From positions 1-64,000 of the forward strand of contig NZ_JBHRTR010000013.1 of NCBI RefSeq assembly GCF_042646425.1: a stretch of 64,000 nucleotides of DNA, given 5' to 3'. The stretch is from Marinibaculum pumilum. GTDB taxonomy: Bacteria; Pseudomonadota; Alphaproteobacteria; Ferrovibrionales; Ferrovibrionaceae. Shown in pieces: positions 51,227 to 60,339 of this stretch (its first letter is position 1; each line of letters starts with the position of its first letter). Made by a program: the position numbers and the translations under genes. The notes beneath the pieces were generated by a model. It saw only the letters and a list, made by a program, of their open reading frames with translations, was not told the DNA's origin and did no database searches.

Positions 51227-51300
51227 GCATCCGCCTCCGTCTTGTCCGGGGCCCGTTGCCGTGGAGCGACAGGCCGGGCTGCCCCGGGGCGACCGCCCAG

Positions 51301-52050
51301 ATGACGGGACTGCCGCCGCCTGACGCCGATTTCATCGCGCCCACCACGGACCTGTGGCAGGAGATCCTGCCGCCTGACCATCCGGCGGGAAAGGCCGCGC
51401 CGCCCTATCGTTTCCGTTATCCCGCACGCCTGCCGGACGGGTCGATCCTGGAACTGCCGCTGCGCCGGCTGCCCGACGGGGAGCGGGCCGTCGCCTCGCT
51501 GATCGCGAACCAGGCCAGCCTGGCCGTGGCCGCCGCTCTTGCCGACCACATGGCGGCGCTGGCGGCCGGTCTGGGCGGCGACCTGGTGGTGGGCATGCCG
51601 ACCCTGGGCCTGGCCTTCGCCGCGCCGGTGGCGGAGCGGCTGGGGCATCCGAACTACCTGCCGCTCGGCTATTCGCGGAAGTTCTGGTACCGCGACGAAC
51701 TGTCGGAGCCGGTGCATTCGATCACCAGCCCCGACCGCGCGAAGCGGGTCTTCGTCGATCCGAACCTGCTGCCGCGGCTGGCCGGGCGGCGTCTGATCGT
51801 GGTCGACGACGCCGTCTCCAGCGGCACCACCCTGGTGGCGGTGCTGGCGCTTCTGGGCCGGCTGGACTGCAGCCTGGCCGGCATCGTGGTGGCGATGCGC
51901 CAGGGCATCGCCTGGCGGGAGCGCCTCGCCGCCATCGATCCCGGCCTGCCGGACCTGGTGCGCGGCGCCTTCGCAGCGCCGATCTTCGCGCGGGCGGAGG
52001 GCGGCTGGGTGCCGATTCCGGGGACGCTGGATCCGGGCCTGGGCGGGTAG
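51301..52050 (+). CDS. Phosphoribosyltransferase family protein
   Basis: A 249-aa type I PRTase with the PRPP-binding motif RLIVVDDAVSSGTTLVA (about residues 160-176) and a flexible-loop region SRKFWYRDELSEP. No HGPRT or PyrE-specific signature is obvious. The ATG at 51301 is preferred; the frame is open to an ATG at 51256, which lies in the promoter gap of the Rieske gene. It is a salvage or regulatory PRTase of unknown base, and its location beside a heterocycle-type cluster may or may not be meaningful. Confidence 0.85.
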   Translation: MTGLPPPDADFIAPTTDLWQEILPPDHPAGKAAPPYRFRYPARLPDGSILELPLRRLPDGERAVASLIANQASLAVAAALADHMAALAAGLGGDLVVGMPTLGLAFAAPVAERLGHPNYLPLGYSRKFWYRDELSEPVHSITSPDRAKRVFVDPNLLPRLAGRRLIVVDDAVSSGTTLVAVLALLGRLDCSLAGIVVAMRQGIAWRERLAAIDPGLPDLVRGAFAAPIFARAEGGWVPIPGTLDPGLGG

Positions 52051-52140
52051 TGCCGTCATTCCAGGCCTTGAGCCTGGAATCCATTCCTCATGCGCTTCGG
52101 CTTGGCTGGAGGAATGGGCTCTTGGCTCAAGGCCAAGGGG
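52051..52140. repeat. Palindromic intergenic repeat, CTTGA-loop family
   Basis: ATTCCAGGC (52058-52066), CTTGA, GCCTGGAAT (52072-52080). It is followed by CCATTCCTC (52081-52089) pairing with GAGGAATGG (52109-52117) and then a reverse-type GCTCAAGGCC. It has the same three-part layout as the copy at 109-207. It lies between the convergent phosphoribosyltransferase and livF genes. Confidence 0.75.
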
Positions 52141-52175
52141 GACGTGTGCAGATGCCGCTTGGCGGGCGCACCCCG

Positions 52176-52892
52176 TCATATCCCCATATAGGCTTCGCGG
52201 ATCCGCGGGTCGGTGCCCAGCGCTTCCGTGGTGCCGGCCATCGACACCCGGCCGGTCTCGATCACGAAGGCATGGCGGGCGATCTCGAAGGCGGTCATCA
52301 CGTCCTGCTCCACCAGCAGGATGGTCAGGCCGGTGCGGTTGATCTCCACCAGCGCCTCGCCCAGCCGCTCCACCAGCCGCGGCGCCAGGCCCAGCGACAG
52401 CTCGTCGATCATCAGCAGGCGCGGCCGCGACATGATCCCGCGGCCGATCGCGCACATCTGCTGCTCGCCGCCCGACAGGGTGGTGGCGTCCTGCCATTGC
52501 CGTTCCTTCAGGATCGGGAACAGGCCCATGACGAAGTCCAGGTCCTTCGCCACCTCCGCAGAGTCGCGGCGCAGATAGGCGCCCAGCAGCAGGTTGTCGC
52601 GCACCGACAGGCCCTTGAACAGGCGCCGGCCCTCCGGCACATGGGCGATGCCGGCGGTCAGCACCGCGTCCGCGTCCTGGCCGCCGACGGGCGCGCCGGC
52701 GAAGCGGATCTCGCCGGCCCAGGGCTTGAGCAGGCCGGAGACCGTGCGCAGGAGGGTGCTCTTGCCGGCGCCGTTGGAACCGACGATGCAGGCCAGCTCG
52801 CCTTCCTCGACGGAGAGGGAGACGTCCCACAACACCTGCACGTCGCCATAGCCGGACTGCAGCCGGTCGATGCTCAAGAGCGGCTCAGCCAT
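52176..52892 (-). CDS. livF: Branched-chain amino acid-type ABC transporter ATPase
   Basis: A 238-aa ATPase with Walker A GSNGAGKSTLL, signature LSGGEQQMCAIGR and Walker B LLMIDELSLGLAP, which are LivF-type features. It is the last gene of the five-gene importer (binding protein, H, M, G, F). It overlaps livG by 8 bases. The transported compound is not established, because the LIV/HAAT family also takes amides, urea and aromatic acids. Confidence 0.95.
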   Translation of the reverse strand: MAEPLLSIDRLQSGYGDVQVLWDVSLSVEEGELACIVGSNGAGKSTLLRTVSGLLKPWAGEIRFAGAPVGGQDADAVLTAGIAHVPEGRRLFKGLSVRDNLLLGAYLRRDSAEVAKDLDFVMGLFPILKERQWQDATTLSGGEQQMCAIGRGIMSRPRLLMIDELSLGLAPRLVERLGEALVEINRTGLTILLVEQDVMTAFEIARHAFVIETGRVSMAGTTEALGTDPRIREAYMGI

Positions 52893-53643
52893 CGCGGCCC
52901 GCCTCCCGGAAGCGGGCGGCGAACTTCGCGCCCAGATAGGCCTCGATCACCCGTTCGTCGTCCAGCACGGCGCGGGGCTCGCCCTCGGCGATCAGCTCGC
53001 CATGGTGCAGCACCAGGATGCGCTGCGAGATCGACAGCACCACTTTCATCAGATGCTCTATGATCAGGATGGTGATGCCGCGGGCGGCGATCTGGCGGAT
53101 CAGGTCCAGGGCGCCGTCGATTTCCACCGCGTTCAGGCCGGCATTCACCTCGTCCAGCAGCAGTACCTTGGGCTGCATCGCCAGGCTCTTCGCCAGCTCC
53201 AGCCGCTTGCGGTTCGGCAGGGTGAGCGACGCCGCCGGCGTTTCGGCAAAGGGCTCCAGCCCGACGAAGGCCAGCTCGCGCCGCGCCGCTTCGGTGGCGG
53301 CCTGGCGGCTGGGCTGGCCGCCGCCGAACAGGGCGCCGGCGGCGACATTCTCCACCACGCTCATCTGCGGAAAGGGCTGCACGATCTGGAAGGTGCGGGC
53401 CAGCCCCCGCCGCGCCGCCTGGAACGGCTTCTGCCCGGCGACGTTGCGGCCGGCGAAGACCACGCGGCCGGCGGTCAGCGGATGCACCCCGGTGATCAGG
53501 TTGACCAGGGTGGTCTTGCCGGCGCCGTTCGGGCCGATCAGGCCGACGATCTGGCCCTCCTGCAGGGCGAAGGAGACGTCGTTGACGGCCCGGACGCCGC
53601 CGAACGCCTTGCTGACCCCTTCCAGGCGCAGGATCTCCGTCAT
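52885..53643 (-). CDS. livG: Branched-chain amino acid-type ABC transporter ATPase
   Basis: A 252-aa ATPase with Walker [13 protein letters not shown], Walker [13 protein letters not shown] and a C-terminal [10 protein letters not shown] typical of LivG. The signature region reads [15 protein letters not shown], in place of the common LSGGQ type, as is usual for many LivG proteins. The start ATG (53641-53643) overlaps the livM stop by 4 bases. The longer frame upstream is a shadow. Confidence 0.95.
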   Translation of the reverse strand: MTEILRLEGVSKAFGGVRAVNDVSFALQEGQIVGLIGPNGAGKTTLVNLITGVHPLTAGRVVFAGRNVAGQKPFQAARRGLARTFQIVQPFPQMSVVENVAAGALFGGGQPSRQAATEAARRELAFVGLEPFAETPAASLTLPNRKRLELAKSLAMQPKVLLLDEVNAGLNAVEIDGALDLIRQIAARGITILIIEHLMKVVLSISQRILVLHHGELIAEGEPRAVLDDERVIEAYLGAKFAARFREAGRDG

Positions 53644-54620
53644 GGCGCCGGCGCCCGGCTGCCGCCGCCCGCGCCCAGGCGGCGGAGGATGCGGCGATAG
53701 TCCAGCTTCAGCAGGCCGCCGGGCAGGAAGAAGATCAGGAAGACGATGATCCCGCCCAGGATGGCGCGGTTCCATTGCAGGAAGTTGGCCCAGAAGAACT
53801 CCTCCAGCAGGACCAGGGCGCTGGCGCCCAGGATCGGGCCGAGCACGGTGCCGGGCCCGCCCAGCAGCGCCATCACCGGCACCTTGATGGTCAGCAGGAT
53901 GGAGAAGCTGTCGGTCGGGTCGATATAGCCGACCCAGGAGGCATAGACCGCGCCGACCGTGCCGCAGAACAGGGCGGAGAGGGTATAGGCGGCGATCTTG
54001 AAGCGGGTGGTGTCGACGCCGACCATGTCGGCGGCATCCTCGTTCTGGTGGATGCATTGCAGGCCGAAGCCCAGCCGGCCCCGCGCCACCGCCAGGGTGG
54101 TGGCGAAGGCCGCCAGCATCACCGCCAGCATCACGTACAGCACCTGCGCCGCGACCATGTCCGGCGTGCCCTGCATCAGCGGCACGTTCAGCCCGTCGCC
54201 GCCGCCGGTCAGGCTGCCCCAGGAGGAAACCACCAGGCGGGTCAGCTCCACGATGGTGATCGAGCCGATGGCGAAGTAATGCCCGCGCAGGCGCAGGATG
54301 ATGGCGCCCAGCGCGGCGGCGATGGCGCAGACGAACAGGGTGGCCAGCGCCCAGGCCAGCACCGCCGGCACGCCGTTGCGCTGCGCCAGCGCGCCGGCAT
54401 AGCAGCCCAGGCCGAAGAAGGCGGCGGTGGAGAAGGAGGGATAGCCGGTGAAGCCGCCGATGAAGTTCCACGACAGCGCCATGGCGGAGAACATGGCGAT
54501 CGTGATGGCGATGCGGACCGTGTAGTTGTCGGCGAGCCAGGGGCTGGCGGCCAGCAGCAGCACCCAGAGGGCGAGCAGCACATAGCCGGTCGCGCCGCGC
54601 AGCGGGAAGGGGCGGGCCAT
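53640..54620 (-). CDS. livM: Branched-chain amino acid-type ABC transporter permease
   Basis: A 326-aa inner-membrane permease with many hydrophobic segments, from [18 protein letters not shown] near the N-terminus to [20 protein letters not shown] at the end. Conserved LivM pieces are [19 protein letters not shown] and the cytoplasmic loop [20 protein letters not shown]. It begins directly at the livH stop codon. Confidence 0.95.
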   Translation of the reverse strand: MARPFPLRGATGYVLLALWVLLLAASPWLADNYTVRIAITIAMFSAMALSWNFIGGFTGYPSFSTAAFFGLGCYAGALAQRNGVPAVLAWALATLFVCAIAAALGAIILRLRGHYFAIGSITIVELTRLVVSSWGSLTGGGDGLNVPLMQGTPDMVAAQVLYVMLAVMLAAFATTLAVARGRLGFGLQCIHQNEDAADMVGVDTTRFKIAAYTLSALFCGTVGAVYASWVGYIDPTDSFSILLTIKVPVMALLGGPGTVLGPILGASALVLLEEFFWANFLQWNRAILGGIIVFLIFFLPGGLLKLDYRRILRRLGAGGGSRAPAP

Positions 54621-55481
54621 CTATTCGTAGCCCTTCACGCCGATCAGCCCGGTCGGCCGCACCACCAGCAGGAACAGCATCAGCACGAAGCCGACGGTCA
54701 GCGCATGCTGCGGCCCGAAGACATAGCCGGCGAAGCTCTCGATGATGCCGAGCGCCAGGCCGCCGACCAGGGCGCCGGGCACGCTGCCCAGCCCGCCGAT
54801 GACGCAGACCACGAAGGCCTTGCCCAGGAAGCTGCCGGTCAGGTTGGTGGTGACCGGGAAGACCAGGGCGAAGACGGTGCCGGCGGCACCGGCCATCAGC
54901 GCGCCGATACCGAAGGTGATGGCGTAGATGCGGTTCACCCGGATCCCCATCAGGGAGGCCGCCTCGCGGTCCATGCGCACCGCGACGATGGCGCGGCCCA
55001 GGCTGGAGCCGCGCATCACCACGTACAGCAGGCCGGTCAGCAGCAGCGCCAGGCCCATGCCCAGCACCCGGTCCACCGGCATCACCATGCCGCCGATGTC
55101 GATGCTGCCGAAGTCCAGGGTGACCCGGCGCGGGGTGGCGGTGAAGTACACCGTCATCAGGTTGTACAGGATCATGTCCAGGCCGAAGGTCAGGGTCAGC
55201 GTGGTCAGCACCGGCGCCGTCACGACCTTGTTGATGAACAGGTATTGCAGCAGGTAGCCGAGCGCGAACAGCGCCAGCGCGACGGCCGGCAGCACGACGA
55301 TCGGGTTCAGGTCCAGGTAGGCCCAGGCGAAATAGGCCAGGTAGCCGCCCAGGATGATGAAGGAGCCGTGCAGCATGTTGATGACATTCAGCACGCCCCA
55401 GACGAGGGAGAAGCCGACGGCGATGCAGGCATAGAGCGCGCCGAGCACGATGCCGTTGGCGAGGATCTGCGGGATGTCCAA
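54621..55481 (-). CDS. livH: Branched-chain amino acid-type ABC transporter permease
   Basis: A 286-aa permease with the LivH N-terminus QILANGIVLGALYACIAVGF, the loop MRGSSLGRAIVAVRMDREAA, and the helix-rich end with GLGSVPGALVGGLALGIIES. It follows the binding-protein gene by 76 bases in the operon. It pairs with LivM to form the channel. Confidence 0.95.
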   Translation of the reverse strand: MDIPQILANGIVLGALYACIAVGFSLVWGVLNVINMLHGSFIILGGYLAYFAWAYLDLNPIVVLPAVALALFALGYLLQYLFINKVVTAPVLTTLTLTFGLDMILYNLMTVYFTATPRRVTLDFGSIDIGGMVMPVDRVLGMGLALLLTGLLYVVMRGSSLGRAIVAVRMDREAASLMGIRVNRIYAITFGIGALMAGAAGTVFALVFPVTTNLTGSFLGKAFVVCVIGGLGSVPGALVGGLALGIIESFAGYVFGPQHALTVGFVLMLFLLVVRPTGLIGVKGYE

Positions 55482-55557
55482 GCGGGTCTCCGACCTTGCC
55501 GGGAGAAGCGGTGCGGCTGGCGGGGCGGCGCCGAAGCGCGCGCCCCGCCTGCCAGGT

Positions 55558-56781
55558 TCACTTCACGAGCTGCAGTTCCGCGTCGGCGATCGCGGCCGGG
55601 TATAGCACCTTGATGGCGTCGCCCTGGACCTGGATGATCGGCATCTCGCGCCCCTGGTTCATGCCGTTGTCGCCGAAGTCGATCGGACCGTAGAAGGTCA
55701 GCAGGTCGGTCGCCGCCAGCGCGTCGCGGACCGCCGCCTTGTCGGTGGAGCCGGCCTTCTGCACCGCTGCCACCAGCACGTCCGCCGCCGCCGCGCAGGA
55801 GGCGTGGACATAGTCGGGATCCTCGGCATAGGCGTCGGTGAAGTCCTTGTAGAAGCCGGCGGTGGTGTCCCAGGCGCCGGTCGCGCCGGTATAGGCGGTG
55901 GAATGGTGCCACCAGGTCGAGCTGGTCACGCCGTCGGCCAGGTCGCCCAGGCCTTCGGTGAACTCCTTGTAGGCGGGGCCGGTGACCATGGTGACCACCG
56001 GTGCCTCGACACCCAGATCCGCCATCTGCTTGCGGCCCAGGATCAGGTCCTGGGTATAGCCGGTCATGTAGACCCAGTCGGGAGCAGCCGCCTTGATCGC
56101 CGAGATCGCTGCCGAATGGTCCATCGTGCCGACGGCATAGAGTTCGTTGTAGACGACCTCCAGCCCGCCGGCCTCGGCGGAGGCGGCGAGCGCGGTGGCC
56201 ATCGCCTTCGGGAAGACGTCGTCGCGGCCGTAGACGGCGACCTTCTTCAGCTCCGGCACCTTCGCCTTGAAATAGTCGGTCATCGACTCCGCCATCCCGG
56301 TGTTCGGCGCCAAGGTGCCGAACAGGTACTTGAATCCCTGGTCGTAGACCGAGACGGAGGAGGCGACGCAGGCCAGCATCGGCACCTGGTAGCGCTCCGC
56401 CACCGCGGCCACGATCTTGGTATGGCCGGAGCCGAAGGGCGCCATCAGTACGTCGACCCCGTCGTCGGTGACCAGCTTCTCGGCCATCTGGCCGGCGCGC
56501 TTGCCGTCGGTCTGGTAGTCGTACTCGATGAACTCGACCTTCATCTTCTGGCCGCCGACATCGATGCCGCCGCCGGCATTGACCTTCTCCAGCCAGAGCT
56601 TCCAGACATCCGCCTGCTTCTTGCCCTCGTCGGCAAGTCCGCCGGTCAGGGCCAGCGGCGCGCCGATCTTCAGCACGCCGTCCTCGGCCTGCGCGGGCGC
56701 GCCGCCCGCGCCCAGCGCCAAGGCGGCGACGAGGCCCGCCGCGCCGGCAGCGACACCGGTCTTCCAGGATCTGCCAAACAT
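55558..56781 (-). CDS. LIV/HAAT-type ABC substrate-binding protein 1
   Basis: A 407-aa periplasmic binding protein with a signal peptide of about 31 residues (core GAAGLVAALALGAGG, end AQA). The type I periplasmic-binding fold is shown by KIGAPLALTGGLADEGKKQA, EYDYQTDGKRAGQMAEKL, APFGSGHTKIVAAVAERY and MPIIQVQGDAIKVLYPAAIA. It is closely similar to the 57867-59105 product (by eye more than half identical). It is the first gene of the transporter operon, with a striking palindrome about 110 bases upstream. It belongs to the amide/amino acid subgroup; no ligand is claimed. Confidence 0.94.
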   Translation of the reverse strand: MFGRSWKTGVAAGAAGLVAALALGAGGAPAQAEDGVLKIGAPLALTGGLADEGKKQADVWKLWLEKVNAGGGIDVGGQKMKVEFIEYDYQTDGKRAGQMAEKLVTDDGVDVLMAPFGSGHTKIVAAVAERYQVPMLACVASSVSVYDQGFKYLFGTLAPNTGMAESMTDYFKAKVPELKKVAVYGRDDVFPKAMATALAASAEAGGLEVVYNELYAVGTMDHSAAISAIKAAAPDWVYMTGYTQDLILGRKQMADLGVEAPVVTMVTGPAYKEFTEGLGDLADGVTSSTWWHHSTAYTGATGAWDTTAGFYKDFTDAYAEDPDYVHASCAAAADVLVAAVQKAGSTDKAAVRDALAATDLLTFYGPIDFGDNGMNQGREMPIIQVQGDAIKVLYPAAIADAELQLVK

Positions 56782-56889
56782 TCTGCCACCCTCTTTGTTT
56801 CTGTCGTCCCGCCCGGTGCCGCCATGGCTGGCATGACGGCGCCTGCAGAAGAGGGTCAGACGCAAGCGGCATGCCAATGCCCGTAACCC

Positions 56890-56913
56890 TTATTGTTGTA
56901 GATACAACAATAA
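56890..56913. promoter_or_regulatory. Perfect 11-bp inverted repeat upstream of the transporter operon
   Basis: Arms TTATTGTTGTA (56890-56900) and TACAACAATAA (56903-56913) have a 2-base spacer. It is AT-rich, 109 bases before the binding-protein start and 106 bases from the end of the PhyH gene. The TTGT-N-ACAA core resembles GntR/FCD-type operators. No GntR gene is in the window. Confidence 0.75.
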
Positions 56914-57018
56914 GTCGGAGCGGCCGCTGGCGTGGGTTCTGGCTAAAGTTTGAGCGTTCGCCGGCAGCGCGTTGCCGGAACATTGTGCAGCAGCGGCATG
57001 GCGCCGCTGGGGCGGCGT

Positions 57019-57846
57019 CTAGACCTTGCCGGCCAGCGCCGCCTGGCGCACCTCCCGGCTCTGGTAGCGCGACCACATGTCGGTCAGGAAGGCCATGCAG
57101 TCCGGGTCCAGGTCGATGCGGGGCGCGGGGTCGCGGTCCCAGTGGCCGAACCGGTCCGCGCCGCGCACCGGCAGGGCGGTCCGCCGGCCCAGGGTCGAGG
57201 TGACGTGGGCGGCCATGTAGAAGAAGGCGAGGCCGATGCGGCGGTCGCCCGTCTCGTTGCCCAGGCTGCCATGCGCGGTGCGGACATGGTGCAGGGAAAA
57301 CTCCCCCGGCTCCAGTTCCAGATAGGCGGCGCGCGCATCGTCCAGGCCGTGGATCGTCTGGCCGCGGGCCAGCAGGTTCTGCGGGTCGTAGGTTTCCTCA
57401 TGCTCCAGGTCCGGCCCAAGATGGGAGCCGGGCATCACCCGCAGGCAGCCATTGCCCCGGTGGCTGGGCGTGAAGGCCAGCCAGGCGGTAACGGAATCGT
57501 TCGGCGCCAGGCCGTAATAGGCGGAGTCCTGGTGCCAGGAGACGAATTTCGGGCTGTTCGCCGCCTTGGCGAACATCGACGATCCGAACAGCAGGATGTC
57601 CGGGCCCAGGATGCTCTCGACCGCATCCAGGATCGCCGGATGGCGCGCCAGGTCGGTCATCCAGGGGGAGGCGATATGCGCCTTGATCTTCATCCGGACA
57701 TTGCAGTCCTCCCCCAGGGCAGCCTCCATCGCCTCGATCCGCGCCCGGCAGTCGGCGGCATGGTCGGCGGAGATCGCCCGGCGCTTCACGAAATAGCCGT
57801 CCGCAGAGAAGCGGGCGACCTCTTCCTCGCTGAGGCGCGTGCTCAT
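57019..57846 (-). CDS. Phytanoyl-CoA dioxygenase (PhyH) family protein
   Basis: A 275-aa Fe(II)/2-oxoglutarate-dependent oxygenase. The facial triad is present: WHQDSAYYG (His105, Asp107) and the distal histidine in HHVRTAHGSLGN (His192), followed by the 2-oxoglutarate arginine in TGDRRIGLAF. The N-terminal FSADGYFVKRRAIS is typical. It hydroxylates an unknown small molecule. It starts 20 bases after the second binding-protein gene and is probably co-transcribed with it, so its substrate may be what that protein captures. Confidence 0.93.
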   Translation of the reverse strand: MSTRLSEEEVARFSADGYFVKRRAISADHAADCRARIEAMEAALGEDCNVRMKIKAHIASPWMTDLARHPAILDAVESILGPDILLFGSSMFAKAANSPKFVSWHQDSAYYGLAPNDSVTAWLAFTPSHRGNGCLRVMPGSHLGPDLEHEETYDPQNLLARGQTIHGLDDARAAYLELEPGEFSLHHVRTAHGSLGNETGDRRIGLAFFYMAAHVTSTLGRRTALPVRGADRFGHWDRDPAPRIDLDPDCMAFLTDMWSRYQSREVRQAALAGKV

Positions 57847-57866
57847 CGCCGGGCTCCCCCTGCCGC

Positions 57867-59105
57867 TCAGTTCAGGATCATCTTGGCGCTGGCGATAGCC
57901 GCCGGCGCCAGGACAACGGGCTTGCCGCCCTGGATCTGGATGATCGGCAGGTCGCGATTGTCGTTCAAGCCGTCCTCGCGGAAGTCGATCGGGCCGTAGA
58001 AGGTCTGGATGTCGAGGTCGACCAGCGCCTGGCGCACCGCCTCCCGGTCCAGGCTGCCGGCCTTCTCTATCGCCTTCTGAAGGGCGATCAGGGCGGCGGC
58101 GGAGGAGGCGTGGACATAGTCGGGCTCCTGCCCCGACGCGGCCATGACGGCATCGTAGAACGCCTTGGTGGAGCCGAACGGATCGTCGCCCTCATAGCCG
58201 GCGGAATGATGCCACCAGGAGGCGCTGGTGACGTTCTCCGCCAGCGGGCCCAGGCTGTCGGTGAACTCCTTGTAGGCCGGGCCGGTGATCATGGTGACGA
58301 TCGGCGCCTTCAGGCCCAGATCGGCCATCTGCTTGCGGATCAGCACCAGGTCCTCGGTATAGCCGGTGACATAGACCCAGTCCGGCTGCGCCGCCTTCAT
58401 GCCGGTGATCGCCGCCGCATGATCCATGCTGCCGACCGGATAGAGCTGGTCGTATACGACCTCCAGGCCACGCGCCTGGGCGCCCTTCGTCATCAGGCTC
58501 GCCATGATCTTCGGAAAGACGTCGTCGCGGCCCAGGATGGCGATGCGCTTCAGGTCCGGCTTGGCGGCGGAGAACAGGTCCAGCATCCCGTCGATCAGGC
58601 CGCTGGACGGGGCCAGGGTGCCGAACAGCTGCTTGAAGCCCTGGTTGTGCACCGGCTCCGACGAGGCGACGGCGATGATCGGCACGCCGTAGCGCTCCGC
58701 CACCGCGGCCGTGATCTTTGTATGGCCGGACCCGAACGGCGCGGTCAGGAAGTCGACCTTGTCGTCGGTGATCAGCTTCTCCGCCAGCTGGCCGGCCCGC
58801 TTGCCGTCGGTCTGGTAGTCGTAAGTGATCAGCTCCACCGGCAGCTTGCGGTCGCCCACCTGGATGCCGCCGGCGGCGTTCACCCGCTCCAGCCACAGGT
58901 CATAGGCCAGCTTCTGCTTGCCGCCCTCTGCCGCCAGCGCGCCGGTGAGCGCCAGCGGTGCGCCGATCTTCACCACATCGGCATCGGCCTGGGCCGGCAG
59001 CGGGGCGGCCAGGCCAACCGCAAGCGTGGCGGCCAGCATGGCGGAAGCGGCGAGCCGCCGTGGCAGGGAGAGGGGGGCCGGGAAAAGGGGGGCAGGGCGG
59101 CGCAT
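57867..59105 (-). CDS. LIV/HAAT-type ABC substrate-binding protein 2
   Basis: A 412-aa periplasmic protein with a signal peptide (about 37 residues: LAASAMLAATLAVGLAAPLP, end AQA). It is a paralogue of 55558-56781: KIGAPLALTGALAAEGGKQ, TYDYQTDGKRAGQLAEKL, APFGSGHTKITAAVAERY, and a matching C-terminus (LPIIQIQGGKPVVLAPAAIA). It has no permease of its own next to it, so it probably uses the LivHMGF channel downstream. The start ATG at 59103-59105 has GGAGG 10 bases before. A second palindrome lies 66 bases upstream. Confidence 0.93.
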   Translation of the reverse strand: MRRPAPLFPAPLSLPRRLAASAMLAATLAVGLAAPLPAQADADVVKIGAPLALTGALAAEGGKQKLAYDLWLERVNAAGGIQVGDRKLPVELITYDYQTDGKRAGQLAEKLITDDKVDFLTAPFGSGHTKITAAVAERYGVPIIAVASSEPVHNQGFKQLFGTLAPSSGLIDGMLDLFSAAKPDLKRIAILGRDDVFPKIMASLMTKGAQARGLEVVYDQLYPVGSMDHAAAITGMKAAQPDWVYVTGYTEDLVLIRKQMADLGLKAPIVTMITGPAYKEFTDSLGPLAENVTSASWWHHSAGYEGDDPFGSTKAFYDAVMAASGQEPDYVHASSAAALIALQKAIEKAGSLDREAVRQALVDLDIQTFYGPIDFREDGLNDNRDLPIIQIQGGKPVVLAPAAIASAKMILN

Positions 59106-59171
59106 GTCGGATCGTCCTCCAATCGGCTGCATCGCCGCGTAGGAAGGCAAGTCACGTGCCACCGGTAAATA

Positions 59172-59185
59172 GTCGTAATTACGAC
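59172..59185. promoter_or_regulatory. GTCGTAATTACGAC palindrome upstream of binding protein 2
   Basis: A perfect 14-bp palindrome, 66 bases before the start codon, in an AT-richer gap between the RidA gene and the binding protein. It is a candidate operator. Its sequence is unrelated to that at 56890, so the two binding-protein genes are probably controlled separately. Confidence 0.65.
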
Positions 59186-59296
59186 AGTCGGTGTACCATC
59201 TATCTGCGCCGGCCGCGGATTCTGCCTTTTTCTTGGGCGTTCTGTTGAACGAAGTGACGCAGGAAACGGCAGTCGCCGTGTCGGATGTCCGGGCGG

Positions 59297-59713
59297 TCAG
59301 GTGTCCCGGATCGTGCCGCCGACCAGGCCGATCGCCTCGATCTCGATCTTGAACTCGGGCAGGGCCAGGGCCTTCACCTCGACGATCGTGTCGGCCGGAT
59401 AGGGCTTGCTGAAATGCTGTGCGCGCAACTCCATGATCCGGCCGAAATTGGCCATGTCGGTCAGGTAGATGGTCACCTTCACGATCCGGTCCATGGACGA
59501 GCCGGCGGCTTCCAGCACCGCCTTCAGGTTGGCGAAGACCTGCGCCGCCTGGGCGTCAAAATCGCCGGCGCCGACGATATTGCCATGGCTGTCGACCGCC
59601 GCCTGGCCGGACAGGTAGACCAGGTCGCCGACACGGATCGCCTGCGAGATCAGGTATTGTTCATAGGGGTCGGGATCGGTGCGGACCCGGACGGCCTCGG
59701 GCGCTGTTGTCAT
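59297..59713 (-). CDS. RidA/YjgF family protein
   Basis: A 138-aa trimeric Rid-fold protein. RidA proper deaminates reactive enamine/imine intermediates from amino-acid metabolism; many subfamilies have other roles. Family elements are YLISQAIRVGDLVYLSGQAA, DFDAQAAQVFANLKAVLEAAG, VKVTIYLTDM and FKIEIEAIGLV. The usual catalytic arginine is expected in a CVEV/RVAV-type strand. Here the strand reads PADTIVEVKALALPEFKIEI without it, so a non-RidA subfamily is likely. The ATG at 59711-59713 is preceded by GGGAG. It may be co-expressed with binding protein 2 and PhyH. Confidence 0.85.
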   Translation of the reverse strand: MTTAPEAVRVRTDPDPYEQYLISQAIRVGDLVYLSGQAAVDSHGNIVGAGDFDAQAAQVFANLKAVLEAAGSSMDRIVKVTIYLTDMANFGRIMELRAQHFSKPYPADTIVEVKALALPEFKIEIEAIGLVGGTIRDT

Positions 59714-59839
59714 TGCTCTGTCTCCCTGCATCTGTTGCCAAGGCGGTTGGCTGCGGCGCGGTCGCACCGCCAATCGGCAAGCCTACGATGATGGGTCCTG
59801 CGGCGCATAGCGCCGTCGCGGGCGGGCGGATGACGCGAC

Positions 59840-59863
59840 CCTGGCGCTCATACGAGCGCCAGG
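59840..59863 (-). terminator. 10-bp hairpin over the DUF1772 stop codon
   Basis: CCTGGCGCTC (59840-59849) and GAGCGCCAGG (59854-59863) with loop ATAC. It is a perfect stem spanning the stop of the DUF1772 gene. There is no T-run, so it is terminator-like or mRNA-protecting. Confidence 0.5.
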
Positions 59864-60339
59864 ATGAAGCAGGCGCTGGCGGCCAGACTGGCCACCGTGC
59901 GCACATGGTTCCAGGCCGTCCAGCCCGACAGGTAGCGGCGCCACAGCGCCGTGCCATCCGCACTGTCGGCGGCGACCTTCGCCAGCGCCTCGTTGCGGGG
60001 GACGTTGAAGGCAGCCGTAACCCCGAAACAGCCGACCAGGTACAGCAGGGCGCCGCCCAGCAGCAGCGGGGTGGCCCCGGCCCAGCCCTGCCACAGCCCC
60101 AGGGCTGCCACCGCCAGGGCCAGCAGGGCGGTGCCGATGAAGGCCCCCAGGAACCAGGGATTGATCACCGTGACGTTGATCGTCTGCATCGCAGCGATCC
60201 CCTGGGCCGCCGGCTGGCGGCCCAGGGCCTGCATCACGAAGGTCGAGAAGGCGAAGAAGGTGCCGGCGATCAGGCCGGCACCCAGCGCGGCCAGGACCGC
60301 CAGGACGGCGGTCAGGTCGCCGAGGAAGCCGCCGTTCAT
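59848..60339 (-). CDS. DUF1772 (anthrone oxygenase-like) membrane protein
   Basis: A 163-aa protein with four hydrophobic helices, the DUF1772 pattern. It contains FAFSTFVMQAL near residues 29-39, MQTINVTVINPWFL, LYLVGCFGVTAAFNVPRNEAL and a final WNHVRTVASLAASACFIL. The family includes fungal anthrone oxygenases, but the bacterial function is mostly unknown. Its ATG overlaps the stop of the NmrA-like gene by 4 bases, so the two form one operon under the TetR repressor. Confidence 0.88.
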   Translation of the reverse strand: MNGGFLGDLTAVLAVLAALGAGLIAGTFFAFSTFVMQALGRQPAAQGIAAMQTINVTVINPWFLGAFIGTALLALAVAALGLWQGWAGATPLLLGGALLYLVGCFGVTAAFNVPRNEALAKVAADSADGTALWRRYLSGWTAWNHVRTVASLAASACFILALV

